From Luidia sarsii (taxonomy: Eukaryota; Echinodermata; Asteroidea; Paxillosida; Luidiidae): a stretch of 64,000 nt of DNA. The translations under genes and the position numbers were made by a program. The notes beneath the pieces are model-generated. The model was not told the DNA's origin and did not search any database. It worked only from the letters and a program-made list of their open reading frames with translations. This document shows positions 47,745 through 59,689 of the stretch, in pieces. The stretch lies in the NCBI GenBank assembly GCA_949987565.1, contig OX465112.1, forward strand, positions 1,494,259 to 1,558,258. The letters run 5' to 3'. How positions within the stretch are numbered: position 1 is the first letter of the stretch; the number at the start of each line of letters is the position of its first letter.

Positions 47745-47905
47745 GATCCTGACATGGTGCCCCCCGCCCGGCAAAGACTAGTTGATTGTTTGGGAAGGCC
47801 ACCATCTAAGGGCTGGATAGCGCATATGGTAAGAGCGCCGGTACGGTGGTACGCAAAACCAGATTTCTTGGATTCAAGTCCTGTGGTCGATTTCAACAAA
47901 CTCAT
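47745..47905 (+). repeat. tRNA-derived SINE, family 1
   Basis: GGCAAAGACTAGTTGATTGT leader, then GGCTGGATAGCGCATATGGT, AAGAGCGCCGGTACG ... ACGCAAAACCAGATTTC and GATTCAAGTCCTGTGG. Older than the copy at 53.3 kb, judged by its disrupted box A and stem. Confidence 0.75.
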
Positions 47906-48592
47906 CGTAACTTAAGATTTATCGCAAGACGATTAGCGATGCACAGAAACTATACTGCCTATCACAACTTGTGAAGGGTTGTCCGTCATAAGTTGAGTTA
48001 CGATGGATCATAAGGCTTTGTGAAATCCAGCCCTGGTCCAGTAAGCTTTCTTTGCCATTTTTTCAAAATTTAAGAGGAAAATAATAGGCCTACTGTAGCT
48101 ACATGTACATGTTAAACATGTACATTTACATGTACATGAGCAGGATGTTTTCAAATGATTAGCCTACATGTAACTTAAAAAAATAGCCTACAGTTCACCT
48201 AGTTGATATGGTACACGTGTCATTATGGTACATGTACACTGCACCAACCATGCATGTACCGTGCATGTGTAATTGTATCCTAGGTGTAATTTACACCAAG
48301 CGATCTTGTTGTCTGCAATGACTTCCCTGTATCCTGTTCTGAATTTTTTGTTGGCATCAACTACACCCCTGTACAATAAAGTACGTACATGTACTGTACA
48401 TATACCATATGTTGAATTGAAGAGAGAAAGGTGAGTGGTCTGGTGTCGTTGCGGTGAGAAACAAGTCTGTGTTTTGTCACTTTTTATGCACATTTTATAC
48501 ATCCCACAGATAAGTAAATTCCAATTATGGTGTGTCTGTAACTGGATCAAAATGTTCACGAGTACAGTGTAACTTATAAACTTACTAGTTAT

Positions 48593-49029
48593 AGGGACGT
48601 TTCCACTATCATCGAATGAACGCGATTATTTGGATCTCGATTTGAATCGCGATCCAAACTCAACTCTCTTTGCTTGTGTGGACACGATAAATGCGATTAT
48701 TAGTGGGATGTGAATCGCGATTCGGGGACTCCACTGAAAGTCAGATTTTTTCAAATAATTACGTTTATTTGCGTCGTGGTGTGTGTGTTTTCTTTTTAAT
48801 CCCACAATGCACTTCACGCTTTGATTGACAGGATGTGCCATGCTTGTTTATACAACCCTGCATGGGCCACCCTCAAGGACACACCCACCATTTGACCACA
48901 ACTGCTAATGACAATTGGCTCGCGATTTTTTGTGACGCTATATTATTGCCTGTGTGGACACGACCCCCCAAAAAACAGTTTTTGAATCGCGATTCAAATC
49001 GTGATTATTTTCATTGCGGGAACGGCCCT
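48593..49029. mobile_element. MITE-like element with AGGG(A/C)CGTT ends
   Basis: Left end AGGGACGTTTCCACTATCAT and right end ...CATTGCGGGAACGGCCCT are imperfect inverted repeats. Both arms contain GAATCGCGATTCAAAT-type palindromes. The flanks TAT (48590-48592) and TAT (49030-49032) could be a 3-bp target duplication, as in PIF/Harbinger elements. A related fragment is at 49500-49645. No transposase is encoded. Confidence 0.7.
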
Positions 49030-49064
49030 TATCTGGCAATTTCCTCTCATTATTTGAATATCTC

Positions 49065-49200
49065 AAAAGTTAGAGGGGCTGACGTTTCGATCCTACATTG
49101 TAGTATGAAAGGTCCTGAAACGTCAGGCCCTCTAACTTTTGAGATGAATGTATTGCAGGTCATTTTAGTCAGTGAGCAGTTTGCAATAGTTTTTGTAATT
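49065..49200. repeat. Palindromic 'GATCC-AGGACC' MITE-like element
   Basis: CTCAAAAGTTAGAGGGGCTG, ACGTTTCGATCC on the left and GGTCCTGAAACGTCAGGCCC, TCTAACTTTTGAGAT on the right are inverted copies. The tail TTTTAGTCAGTGAGCAGTTT matches the other family members. Confidence 0.8.
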
Positions 49201-50744
49201 AACTTCATTATCTGAATATAAAATACACTGCTGAGAAATGTTGACTTGTAATTTTATACTAACGATTCATAGGAAATTACATGTTTATTATTCACATTTG
49301 CGTACATGGGGTTTTTTTTTCACTTCTCTTGCTGAAGTGCATCCAATATTTGTTTTTTCCCCCGCCAAAATTTGTTTTGCTAGCTGTTAATAATTCAGGG
49401 TGTTAACCAATCTTTGGACCGGATGGTCTGGACTAGTGGGAAACAAAGTCTACCAGGCTTTAGAATTTCTTTCCAAACATTTCTGTACGACAATTAGGTT
49501 TGCGGGAACAAATTGATGAGTTCCGGGGACATGATGAGACCCGTTCCCACTGTGTGAATAAGATTCGCGATTTGAATTGCGATTGAAAAAACGGTGGTTG
49601 TTTTGCTTGTGTCCACACACGTGCAAAAAAATCGCGACGCAAACAATTGCGGTCCGGTTTATGGTTAGCAATTATGAAACCAGAGGGGTGTGATCCCTGG
49701 AGATATCCGGCAATTAATGGTGAACAATGCTTCTGACTCCTCCACCTCTGTAAACATGGTAAAGACTAACTACATGTGTAGTTGACTATCTGGGAAGGTC
49801 GCCATCAAATTATGTACAGCGGGACTAATCTGCGTATAGTAATTACATGATGCTGAATATAAATCAATCCAAAAAAAAAAGGTTTTTATAAAAATCACTA
49901 TTTCTGTAAACATTGTGCAGGTAGGATTTGTGTACATGCGGTATTTTTTTCCTTCTCAATTATACTGTTGTATACATGTACATACGATCTTTTTCAGGGG
50001 TATTTTTGGATGTTTTGTTTAATCTGAATATATACAGTAAGTCGTTCCTAAATAACTGACGCCCACGTGTGGTATTTGCTGCCTGTGCTGTTTTGGGGAC
50101 TCCCTGACTTCAACAGAGACTGCCTGCAGGTTGTATTGTACCGTGCACATACCAGAGTTGTTTTGTTGATGACTTGTTTTCAAATCGCCTGTGCCCAACC
50201 GTGACGGCCACAATTGCCCGCGCAACCCCACGCCCCCCCCCCCCCCACCTGAATCGAGCAAAATATTTTTATATTTTTTTATTTTTTATTATTATTTGTT
50301 TTTTGGGGGATGTGTGCGTTGTGTTAAAATCGGTACATCGCACACCCTATTTTCAACTTACTATCCGTAGTATCCAGTCACTGTTTGAGTTGGGTTATAA
50401 AGTTTGACCGAGAAATCCCCCAGAGCAAGATCTTGAAACCGAACTGAGAAGTTTTGAATTGTCCATGTTGTCTTTTATAGTGGTTGAAACAATCATCTGA
50501 ATAGTTTTGTAGTCTCATCTAGACCGAAGAATTATCTTAGAATCAAATTTGAAACATGGGCATAATGTATACAAATTCGTAATGGTATTGTTTGACAGCC
50601 TTTTTCATCGTTTTTTTGTCTTAGGAACAGTGTAAATTATTCTCGTTATAATTCATCCAACTACTACTACACTGTGCTCTCTCTTAAAAAAAAAACAATA
50701 AAAGTTTTTTTCATGTTTACAAAAATACCGGTGCTACATATTTG

Positions 50745-51800
50745 GTATGTATTGTGTACATGTACATATTAATCTATATTTATTTAATTTATATTTGTTT
50801 ACAGGTCACTGGTCACAACAATTGTTCATGTATGACTTTTTATGTGTTGTAAATTGAATGGCATGGATAGATAATTAATAATATCATGTACACTACCTGT
50901 TAATGTTATCCTAGCCTACACTGTACTAATTAGGCCTATACTTGGCTGATAGCTTTGTATTACATGTACACAATGTACATGTATGAGACTAATTGTGCGT
51001 ACATGTTCATGTACTTGTACTTTGGTTGATGGCAGTTTTTCCCTCCAAAAGTGTCTATGATACAAGTAGGCCTATTGTATCTGTACTGTGCATGTACAAT
51101 GTACATGTATACCTACAGTACTGTATGTACATGTATGTTCATGTACATTGTACAGTACCTGTACTGTACATGTACATATGTACACGTACACGTACCGGTA
51201 TGTACCGGTACATGTATTTCAATTGTTCACTGACTGTATACAATTAGGTGCAATTACATGCACTACATGTACATACTGTACAAGTGCTACACGTACTATA
51301 CACAATTTACATGCCCTATACGTACTGTACATGTACCGTACATTGTACGTACATGTGTACATGTGCATGTACATACGTACATGTACATGTACAGTACACG
51401 TATGTATACATGTAGTAGCACTTCTGTATGTTGAGTACACACGTGAAAATTCAATTAGACAAATGATTACGAATCCAAGCACTAAATGAAGCTATTGTGC
51501 TGAGTGGTGCAGTAGTGCAGAAAGAGTTCTAAGTGTGTATCCCACCTTTTTGATCCAATTTCCCCATGGGCCCCCTAATTGATTTGACATGTGGGGACCA
51601 CTGACACATTTGTCAGTGAAGCCTTTGTCCCCAAATGCCCACCATGAAAATAATGGTTGAGATACAGTATGTGGTCTGCATGTACAGTGTACATGTACAT
51701 TGTACATGTACATGTACACACATAGCTCTATACCAAATCGGTAAGCTACACTGTACATGTACATGTACACTATGACTACATACAGTACATGTACAATATG
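50745..51800. repeat. TACATG/GTAC palindromic repeat region 2
   Basis: Dense TACATGTACATGTAC and variants (GTACCGGTAC, TACGTAC) from about 50945 to 51430 and 51680 to 51810. Frames rich in Cys/Thr/Met/Tyr/Val/His here are repeat artefacts. Confidence 0.85.
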
Positions 51801-51979
51801 TATGGGTTGCGGTATACACATGGACAATGGACATGTCTATTCAATGATCAAATAAAGGGATTGCCATGTTATCAAACATGTCTCTTTCTTCAAGTCATGA
51901 TGAGATCCCTCTGTGTCTTTCATTGCACCCGAATGGAGATTTGATTTGCCAACATTGATTGATGATTTGGTGGTTCTCT

Positions 51980-52482
51980 TCCCCCTTTCTCTCTCTCCCC
52001 CTCTCCCCTCCCCATCTCTCTCTCTCTCTCCTCAACCAACCCCATCCCCTCACCCCCCCACCCCCCACCCACTCACTCACTCCTTCCCCACCCCCCAACC
52101 CCCACACCCCCTCCCACCCCTCACTCCCACAACCCACCCCCAACCCCACACCCCCAATCCCCCACCCCTCAACCCACTCCCTCCCCCCATCCCCTCTCCC
52201 TCCTCTCCCTCTTCCCTCTCCCATCCCCTCTCCCCCTCTCCCCCTCCCCTCTCTATCTCCCCTCTCCCTACCCCTCTCCCCCTCTCCCCCTCCCCCTCCC
52301 CCTCTCTCTCTTCCCTCTCCCCATCCCCCTCTCCCCCTCTCCCCCTCTCCCTCTCTCTCTTCCCTCTCTCCCCCTCTCTTCCCTCTCTCCCTCTCTCTCT
52401 CCCCATCCCCCTCTCACCCTCTCCCCCTCCCCCTCTCTCTCTCTTCCTTTCCCTCCCACTCTCATCTTGTCTCGTCTCCACA
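51980..52482. repeat. CT/CCCCT polypyrimidine tract abutting the DOCK acceptor
   Basis: About 500 bp almost free of G on the plus strand, ending in the acceptor AG at 52482-52483. It is the pyrimidine tract of the exon carrying the DOCK start codon. Confidence 0.95.
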
Positions 52483-52483
52483 G

Positions 52484-52592
52484 TTCTCTTTCTGACTGCT
52501 GAGTGATGATGCTAATTCTGGTTGGAAGTGCCCTAAACAACGTCTAAGATGACCGGCTGGGTACCAACCGTAGAAGCCAAGTATGCCGTGGG
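52484..52592 (+). CDS. DOCK first coding exon with 66-nt leader
   Basis: Acceptor at 52482-52483, then 66 non-coding bases and ATG at 52550 ([14 protein letters not shown]), donor GTAAGT at 52593. DOCK1 begins with a closely similar W-V-P-T segment, which fixes this start. Confidence 0.85.
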
Positions 52593-55500
52593 TAAGTCGG
52601 TCACCAGTGCATTTTGCAGCGATCCCACCGTCGCACTCCTGAGGGCAAGTTCAACCAAACGACCTACCTGTACCTCAAAACCTACGCTCATGCATGCACC
52701 CTTTGGGACACTTTGAACAACTTGGAACCTTTGGTTCTTAGACTTCCCGAAACGGTCACCCACACTGGAATATTCAACCAGAAGTCAACCAGTCTGGGGG
52801 CCAAGGTCAAGATACAAGCAGTCGACCTTTGTTAAAAACTTAAGAGGGTCTGACCTCTGACCCCTGCCATGACTTTGCAATGGCAGAAATGTTGGAGAAA
52901 AGTGTTGAGAAAGGCCGAACTCTGGATCAAAATACAACCCCTCCCCTCCCCGCCTGAACGTTCATGATATTTGTAGCATTTGGGTCAGATCGTAATACAC
53001 CTTCTGAAAGTAAAAACCTCATATCTAGCACACACAAATATCCAAGCTGTGAAGCTTTTTCAGTTTTGCATCTCAAAGAGATTCGTTTTTCCACCTGACA
53101 ACTTGATCCGTTGGCCGCGTTAACACCCCTTGCTAAAAGTCACGAATCCACAAAGTGGATTACAGCAGTTGCTGGCTCTGACTGGTGCCTCCAACCCGGC
53201 AAAGACTAGCTGACTATCTGGGAAGGCCTCCGTCTAAGGGCTGGATAGCTCAGATGGTTAGAGCGCTGGTGTGCCAAAGACTAGTTGACTATTGGGGAAG
53301 GCCACCATCTAAAGGCTGGATAGCTCAGATGGTTAGAGCACTGGTACGTAAAACCAGAGGTCTCGGGTTCAAGTCCCCTGGCACAGTCAATGTTTTTTCT
53401 TTGCCATTTTTCAATTTGTTCAAAAGTTCCAGTCAGATGTGCCTTGATTTGTTGAATTCACTGCTCTCTGTATCCAACCTGGTCTAAGTCTACCATATCC
53501 TTAGATAAGACTTGAAGGTTTGCATGGTGGAAATACTAAGTGGAAGGTTTGCGATGACACCATGTTCATGCAGTTCTTCTCTTTCAAGAAGTGTGGCTCT
53601 GAAAAGAGCCGGTAACTCAACATTTCGGGTAAAAATACACCGATGATAGTTGGAATCCAGCAGTCTCCTTACGACGGGCAGAGTACACACTACCCGAAAC
53701 ATTGAGTTACCGGCTCTTTTCAGAGCCACACTTCTTGAAAGAGAAGAGCTACGTGGTGTCTCTGCAAACCTTCCACTCACATGTACCATAATCTTGTTTC
53801 CTTATCTATTCTTTTTTTGTTCCCCCTTCATCCCTACAGCTATTTATAACTTTGAAGGAAGCAATTCCTTCGAGTTGAAGCTCAGTGTTGGCGATACAGT
53901 TCAAATCCTGGAAGAATGTTCAGGTTAGTTTGTTTTCCCGATTTCTTTTAAAGGTACAAAATGTTTGTTTATATCATCGTTTCTTTTCCACAGGTACTAC
54001 CACAGTCGGACATTTTTTTAGGAGTTTTATAGTAGGTTCAAAAATAGTTTTACTCAGATTTCATGTAAGTCAATTTATTTAAGATGGAATTTTTCATACT
54101 TTTTAAAGCTCTATAGATTGGGAAATTGATGATGTTGACAAATTGTTGATGTCTGAAATTGTTGATTTTCTCTTTTTGCCCCTTTTCTTGACCTTTTTAT
54201 TTTTTTTCTGTCAAGGACATGTACATTTACATGTTTGTGAGGCACACTACACATGTGTATTCACAATACAATGCACTTTTAATGCATAAGACACCCCCAT
54301 AAATCGACTGTTTTAGTCAAAACAAATTTGCCAGTGCTCTGCACTGCCGACATGTGCACACTTAGTCTTGAATTTGGTCCACAGATGTCTCTGAGAATGT
54401 CAGCAGCCCCTGACTTTGCCCAATTAGCATAATGCTAACATTATACCATCTGGGAGCCTACGGAGGAGCGCATGTATGTAAACAAATAGACTGCGTGTGT
54501 ACTTGATGCTGTGCGTAGCAATACATGGAGTACTGCGTCTGTGAACATAGACCTACGTACCTACATGTACACTGCATACCATACATAACAACACGTGGAG
54601 GGATGAACATCCACTGTATATATCGGAGCTAAATGAGCCCGAAAAAAAAAAAAAACATATTTTCTCGTTTACCATCGACAGTGATTCAAACGAGGGCATT
54701 AGAATCTCATAATGCCTCATCCTGAAAGGAACTTCAGGACAACACTTACATGTAAAAAGACTACCAGTTTGGGGGCCTTTCTAGCAATATCTACTTTTAG
54801 TAGAGACAGCTGATGATGTACTTCCCACCCGGTTAGACTTTGAGTGCCGCCCTTAAATTATTATTCAGTAAAACAGAAGCTGCATCGACTTTATGCGATC
54901 CCCAAGCTGCTGACGGGCCGTAGCCAGGTTTACAAAAATCAGTTGTTCGATCAATCTCAGATCATTTCTTGTCAGTCAACATAATTGATTTATTATGATT
55001 CTTTGGCATGATTCGTTTGCAAAGTTTCTCTTAAAATATGTTCATTGGAAGGATACTTTTCTTTAGCAGAAAGAGGTAAGATTTGGTTTGCATGGTGGTA
55101 GCACCAAGTGGACATTTTGTGGTGACACCGTGGAGCACATCACTGCTCGAAACGTTGAGTTACCAGCTCTTTTCAGAGCCACACTCTGTCTCAAAAGAAT
55201 TGTACAGTGGAATGTCGTTATACAAACATCCCGGGATCCATGAAAATTGTTTGGCAAAATAGCAGTCGTTCATTATAGCAGTTGGCATGACATATTCACG
55301 GACGGATACGTCGTGAATCAAAGGGCTTGTTTGTTATCAGGTTATAGCCGAATGTTCGGTATTTCGGTGTTCGTTATAGCAACGTTCCACGCTATTGCAT
55401 GGTGTCACCGCAAACCGTCCACTGAGCAGGGAAAGGGTTGCGCATGTACTAGGAATTTGCCATTTTGTGATTATCTCCAAAAATTAATCATTCTAATCAC

Positions 55501-58500
55501 GACTCTAACTTTTCTTGTTCGTTAGGCTGGTACAAGGGCTTCACAATAAGGAACAGGAGGTTAAGGGTAAGTATAGAAAGCGAAACCACAATTCCAGAGC
55601 TATTTTTAGTTTGTACATGTACATGTTCATGTACCTGCTGATATCACAAACATACCTATCATTATTGCTTGCACTTGTAGCTGTTCATGTCAGTCTCTGT
55701 AATATTTTCTCTTCTTAAGCCGTGGGAAGTTTTGGACCGTGACTCTGATAAAGTACTTTCCCTTTCCCCCGCCGACTGTCAACTTTCGGTTTAGGACCCT
55801 GCATCGAATGCATCGGTTGCTCATAGTACTTTTAGACCGATTCATAATGAATGTGAAAATGAAGCAGTTGGATCTCAAAATGAGACCCGTTCTTCATTCC
55901 ACACGGACATTTTTCAAGTTTGCAAAGGGTGTCTTTTGTACGCTGCAGTGATTAATCATAGTGTCAGTCAGAAAAAGGGAAGATAGTGGAGAGGTTTTGC
56001 AAGCGCACAGATACAGTTAGTCAATAATATTATATCAAAAATATTGTTTTAATAATAATTATATAATTTATGACATCATATGCTACTTGCTATCCGTTTA
56101 ATGTGAGGAATACAATGATATCTTGCTAGATATATGTAAGGAAGAAACGCATAGGAAAGTGTTTGTGTGCAAAACCTCTCTAATAGGTTTACGTGGTTAC
56201 AAAATAGCAACAATGGTATAATAGGTATTTAATAAGAGTGGTTATAAAGTACATTTACTGTATGTAATTGCATTGATACTATTAATCATACAGTCAAAAG
56301 GACAAAAGGTGGTACACACATGTAGGTGTACCAGTACATGTACATACATACATGTAGGTCATTGGCTATGTGTGCTATGCATAGACATGGGCTTGCCTTT
56401 AAATTGTTTTGTCATCCTGATTATCTATCTCCTCTCCTTAGCTCTTAACCTTAAGAGGCTTTATAACCTTGATTTGGGCAAATTTGCATTTGATAAAATA
56501 AATAAGATACGGATGCCAGCTCAATAGCCTGAGTCTGACAGGATGAGAAGTTGTGAGTCACATTGCCAGTGGACTAAAGTTGGGTGGACCCTCGATACAC
56601 AACCGTCCTTTCACCTCCCTGCACTTCTCATGTAAACACTCTCTGCTTTTGTTTTTCACCTCAGGGTATCTTCCCGAAGAGCTATGTCTACATCAAGGAA
56701 GCCTGTGTGGAGAGCCATGGGTGAGTGTGCAGCGTATTTATCATCTAAAATATCATCTGAGATTGGCTCTTCAAAAACTTGTCACAGTGTGAAGAAGTGA
56801 ACACAAAAGAAGGATTATCAGAAAGCTGCATGGTGTTAGTCATTACCCTCCTAAAAAAATATATGAATTTTTAAATTTTATTTCTATTCAGTGAGGGGTG
56901 TGAAACGGTCACACCCAAAGAAACCCCCGTCGTGCAGGAGCTGACCACCGTCATCCGGGAGTGGGGGTTGCTATGGAAACAGCTCTATGTGGTAAGTGAC
57001 CAGTATCCCCCTGTACCCGTGTCAAGAAAAACAAATAAATAACAAAACATTTCAGCAAATGGCCTAGAAATCTGATTAATAAAGAAAGCTAAATAAATAT
57101 TACAAATTAGGAAAGCCTGAGATCCTAGCAGGACCTTTCTCAAAGACATTTAGATCCTAGCAGGACCTTTCTCAAAGACGTTTTGATCCTAGCAGGTCCT
57201 TTCTCAAAGACGTTTTGATCCTAGCAGGGCCTTTCTCAAAGACGTGTTGATCCTAGCAGGACCTTTCTTTCTCAAAGACCTTTTGATCCTAGCAGGACCT
57301 TTCTCAAAGACGTTTTGATCCTAGCAGGACCTTTCTTTCTCAAAGGCAGGTTTTGATCCTAGCATGACCTTTCTCAAAGACGTTTTGATCCTAGCAGGAC
57401 CTTTCTCAAAGACGTTTTGATCCTAGCAGGACCTTTCTTTCTCAAAGACGTTTTGATCCTAGCAGGACCTTTCTCAAAGACGTTTTGATCCTAGAAGGAC
57501 CTTTCTTTCTCAAAGACGTTTTGATCCTAGCAGGACCTTTCTCAAAGACGTTCTGATCCTTTGTGTTGTAAACATAGCCAAAAAAATACATCCATGCTAG
57601 CTATTACCCCCTGGAAATATACCTACTGCGTATCATTTTAAGCCAGTGTTTTTCCTTGCCTACCCCCTTTGCAGAAGGTCAATATGCCACTGTTCAACAA
57701 CATCCACAAGATGATGTACGAGCTGATTGACAGTCAGAAGCAGATTGTGTCTGGTACCCTGCCCGTGGATGAGCTGAAGGAGCTCAAACAGCAGGTCACC
57801 TCCAAGATAGACTGCGGCAACAGGTGCGCTGACTGCCCTACAGAGGGCGCTGTTCTTTGTTGTTGTTTTTTTTTTCCCCAGCCTGTATCTGAGGCCCTTT
57901 CCAAAGCTCAGGCTTCGTCTCCGTCTGACAAACCCTGAAAATACAGGTTGTGGTTTGTCACCAAGTTGAAAAAGGTTTGTTGGCTAGATAAGAGTATTCA
58001 CCAAGAAACTTAAGGCAAACAATTGCTTCTAGATTCCTGTGACATCATAACGGTTTAGAGAAATGTGACCGAAGTCTAAGTCCGAGCCTAAGCCTTCCTT
58101 TCTTAACGTTCTATGTCAACAGCTATGGGTCAGCAGTGGCTTATTCTTATTCTTCTTATTTATTAATCTCATCCAACAGCAAACAAAATGCCAGTTACAG
58201 GGAGATATTTATAAACAAATAAAACACTAATTTGATAATTATTAATTTATAATGAAATATTTAAATAAATAATGGATATCTCTCATAGAACCAACATACA
58301 TTAAAACAAAAGAAGAGAAGTACAATCTTACAAACAATGTCCATACAAACAAACAGACAGACAAAAAGACAGACAGACAAACAAGCAAACAAGTACAACT
58401 ACATATGCAAGAAGCAGAGATTCAAACCACAATCAATCACAACAATTCAGCACATAGTCAAAGATGATATACACAAAATTGTTGCAAACTGCTTACTGAC

Positions 58501-59658
58501 TAAAATTACCCAAATGCAAATCTTAAAATTAAGTGGGCCTGACGTTTCGATCCTAGCAGGACCTTTCTCAAAGGCAGAGTCTCTGCCTTTGAGAAAGGTG
58601 CTGCTAGGATCAAAACACAGTCAAAGACTGAAAGAGTGTGTGTCTGTTGTATGGCCCAGCCTGTGCTTCATTCAATGTCCGCCTTTTCCCTCTTGTCTAA
58701 ATGTCTGCCGTAGGGCTCTCGGTCTTGACCTGGTGATTCGCGACGAGGAGGGCAGCATACAGGACCCGTTCTCCATCAGCACGGTGGCGCTGTTCAAGCA
58801 GCACGAGGTGGCCACGCAGCGCATCGGCCAGCAGCAGAACGAGACGGTAAGCAGTGGCATAGCTCAAGAGCGACGGCAGTGCGAAGATCCACGCGAACTT
58901 GAAGGCTGCATCCAATGGATTGGACTTCGGGTTCAAAAGCATCTGATATCACGCCTCAATTCGGACGGGTCACCCTGTTTTACAGAGGAGAGATTTGTTC
59001 ATGCTTAGCAGATTTTCATTCTGATAAGCGGCTCCATGAAATTTGGCCCTGGTCTTGCTTTAGAGGCGAGTGGGACAGGGATGTAAGACTTCCGTAAATT
59101 TCTCGATTTCCGGAAATGGTGTGATTTCTTTTGGATTTCCGGAATTGGCATGTTTTTTTATATATATTTTTTTATTATTATTATTTTTTATTTTTTATTT
59201 TTTTAAGTCATACTGGTATCTCAAACCGCTCAATTGTATCTGTTAAAATCTCCCCTCCCCTCCTTTGGCTCCATGAAGCTGAACCAAGGGATGCCCAAGA
59301 ACACCAAGCAAGCCAACATCTACTCCTACAACCTCTTTGTCAACCTGAAGAACGTGGTCTGCCGCATTGGGGAGGACTCGGACGTTCTGATGAGCCTGTA
59401 CGATGCCAAGGAGCAGCGGCATATCAGGTGGGTGGTCACACAGAGGTGCCCGCTACAGTCCGCACTCTCCTAGGTTTTGCTCAGCCTCGGTCCTGTTGCC
59501 GCTCTCGCCAACCATCTGCCTGTTTTCGTATTGCCATTTTTCAGCAGAGCAGGTCCATAGCTCCACACAGAATAAGAGGCATGAAGGTTCCCACTTCTCT
59601 TGGCCCATTAACCTTCTGTGTTTCTCTGGCTCTGGCCCTGGGTCTTGCTCTGACCCTG

Positions 59659-59689
<31 letters not shown>

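Larger units (their letters stand above)
44066..52483. other. Divergent intergenic region between TCERG1 and the DOCK gene
   Basis: The two genes point away from each other, with 8.5 kb between their first coding exons. The DOCK ATG exon has an acceptor (CTCCACAG ending at 52483) upstream of its ATG, so at least one non-coding DOCK exon and its promoter must lie further left, probably within this stretch. I could not pick that exon. The rest holds a LINE 3' end, foldback elements, a SINE and TACATG arrays. The segment 45.0-46.3 kb has no recognisable element and is relatively CpG-rich near 45.84-46.25 kb. Confidence 0.65.

Noticed and set aside
53239..53385. Functional tRNA gene
   Set aside because: Box A and box B are present, but acceptor-stem ends do not pair, one head is truncated and the same leader and tail recur elsewhere, so it is a SINE.
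53595..53727. Nearby histone genes implied by the stem-loops
   Set aside because: No histone-like reading frame lies upstream of any stem-loop copy, and the stem-loops occur inside inverted-repeat elements within introns.
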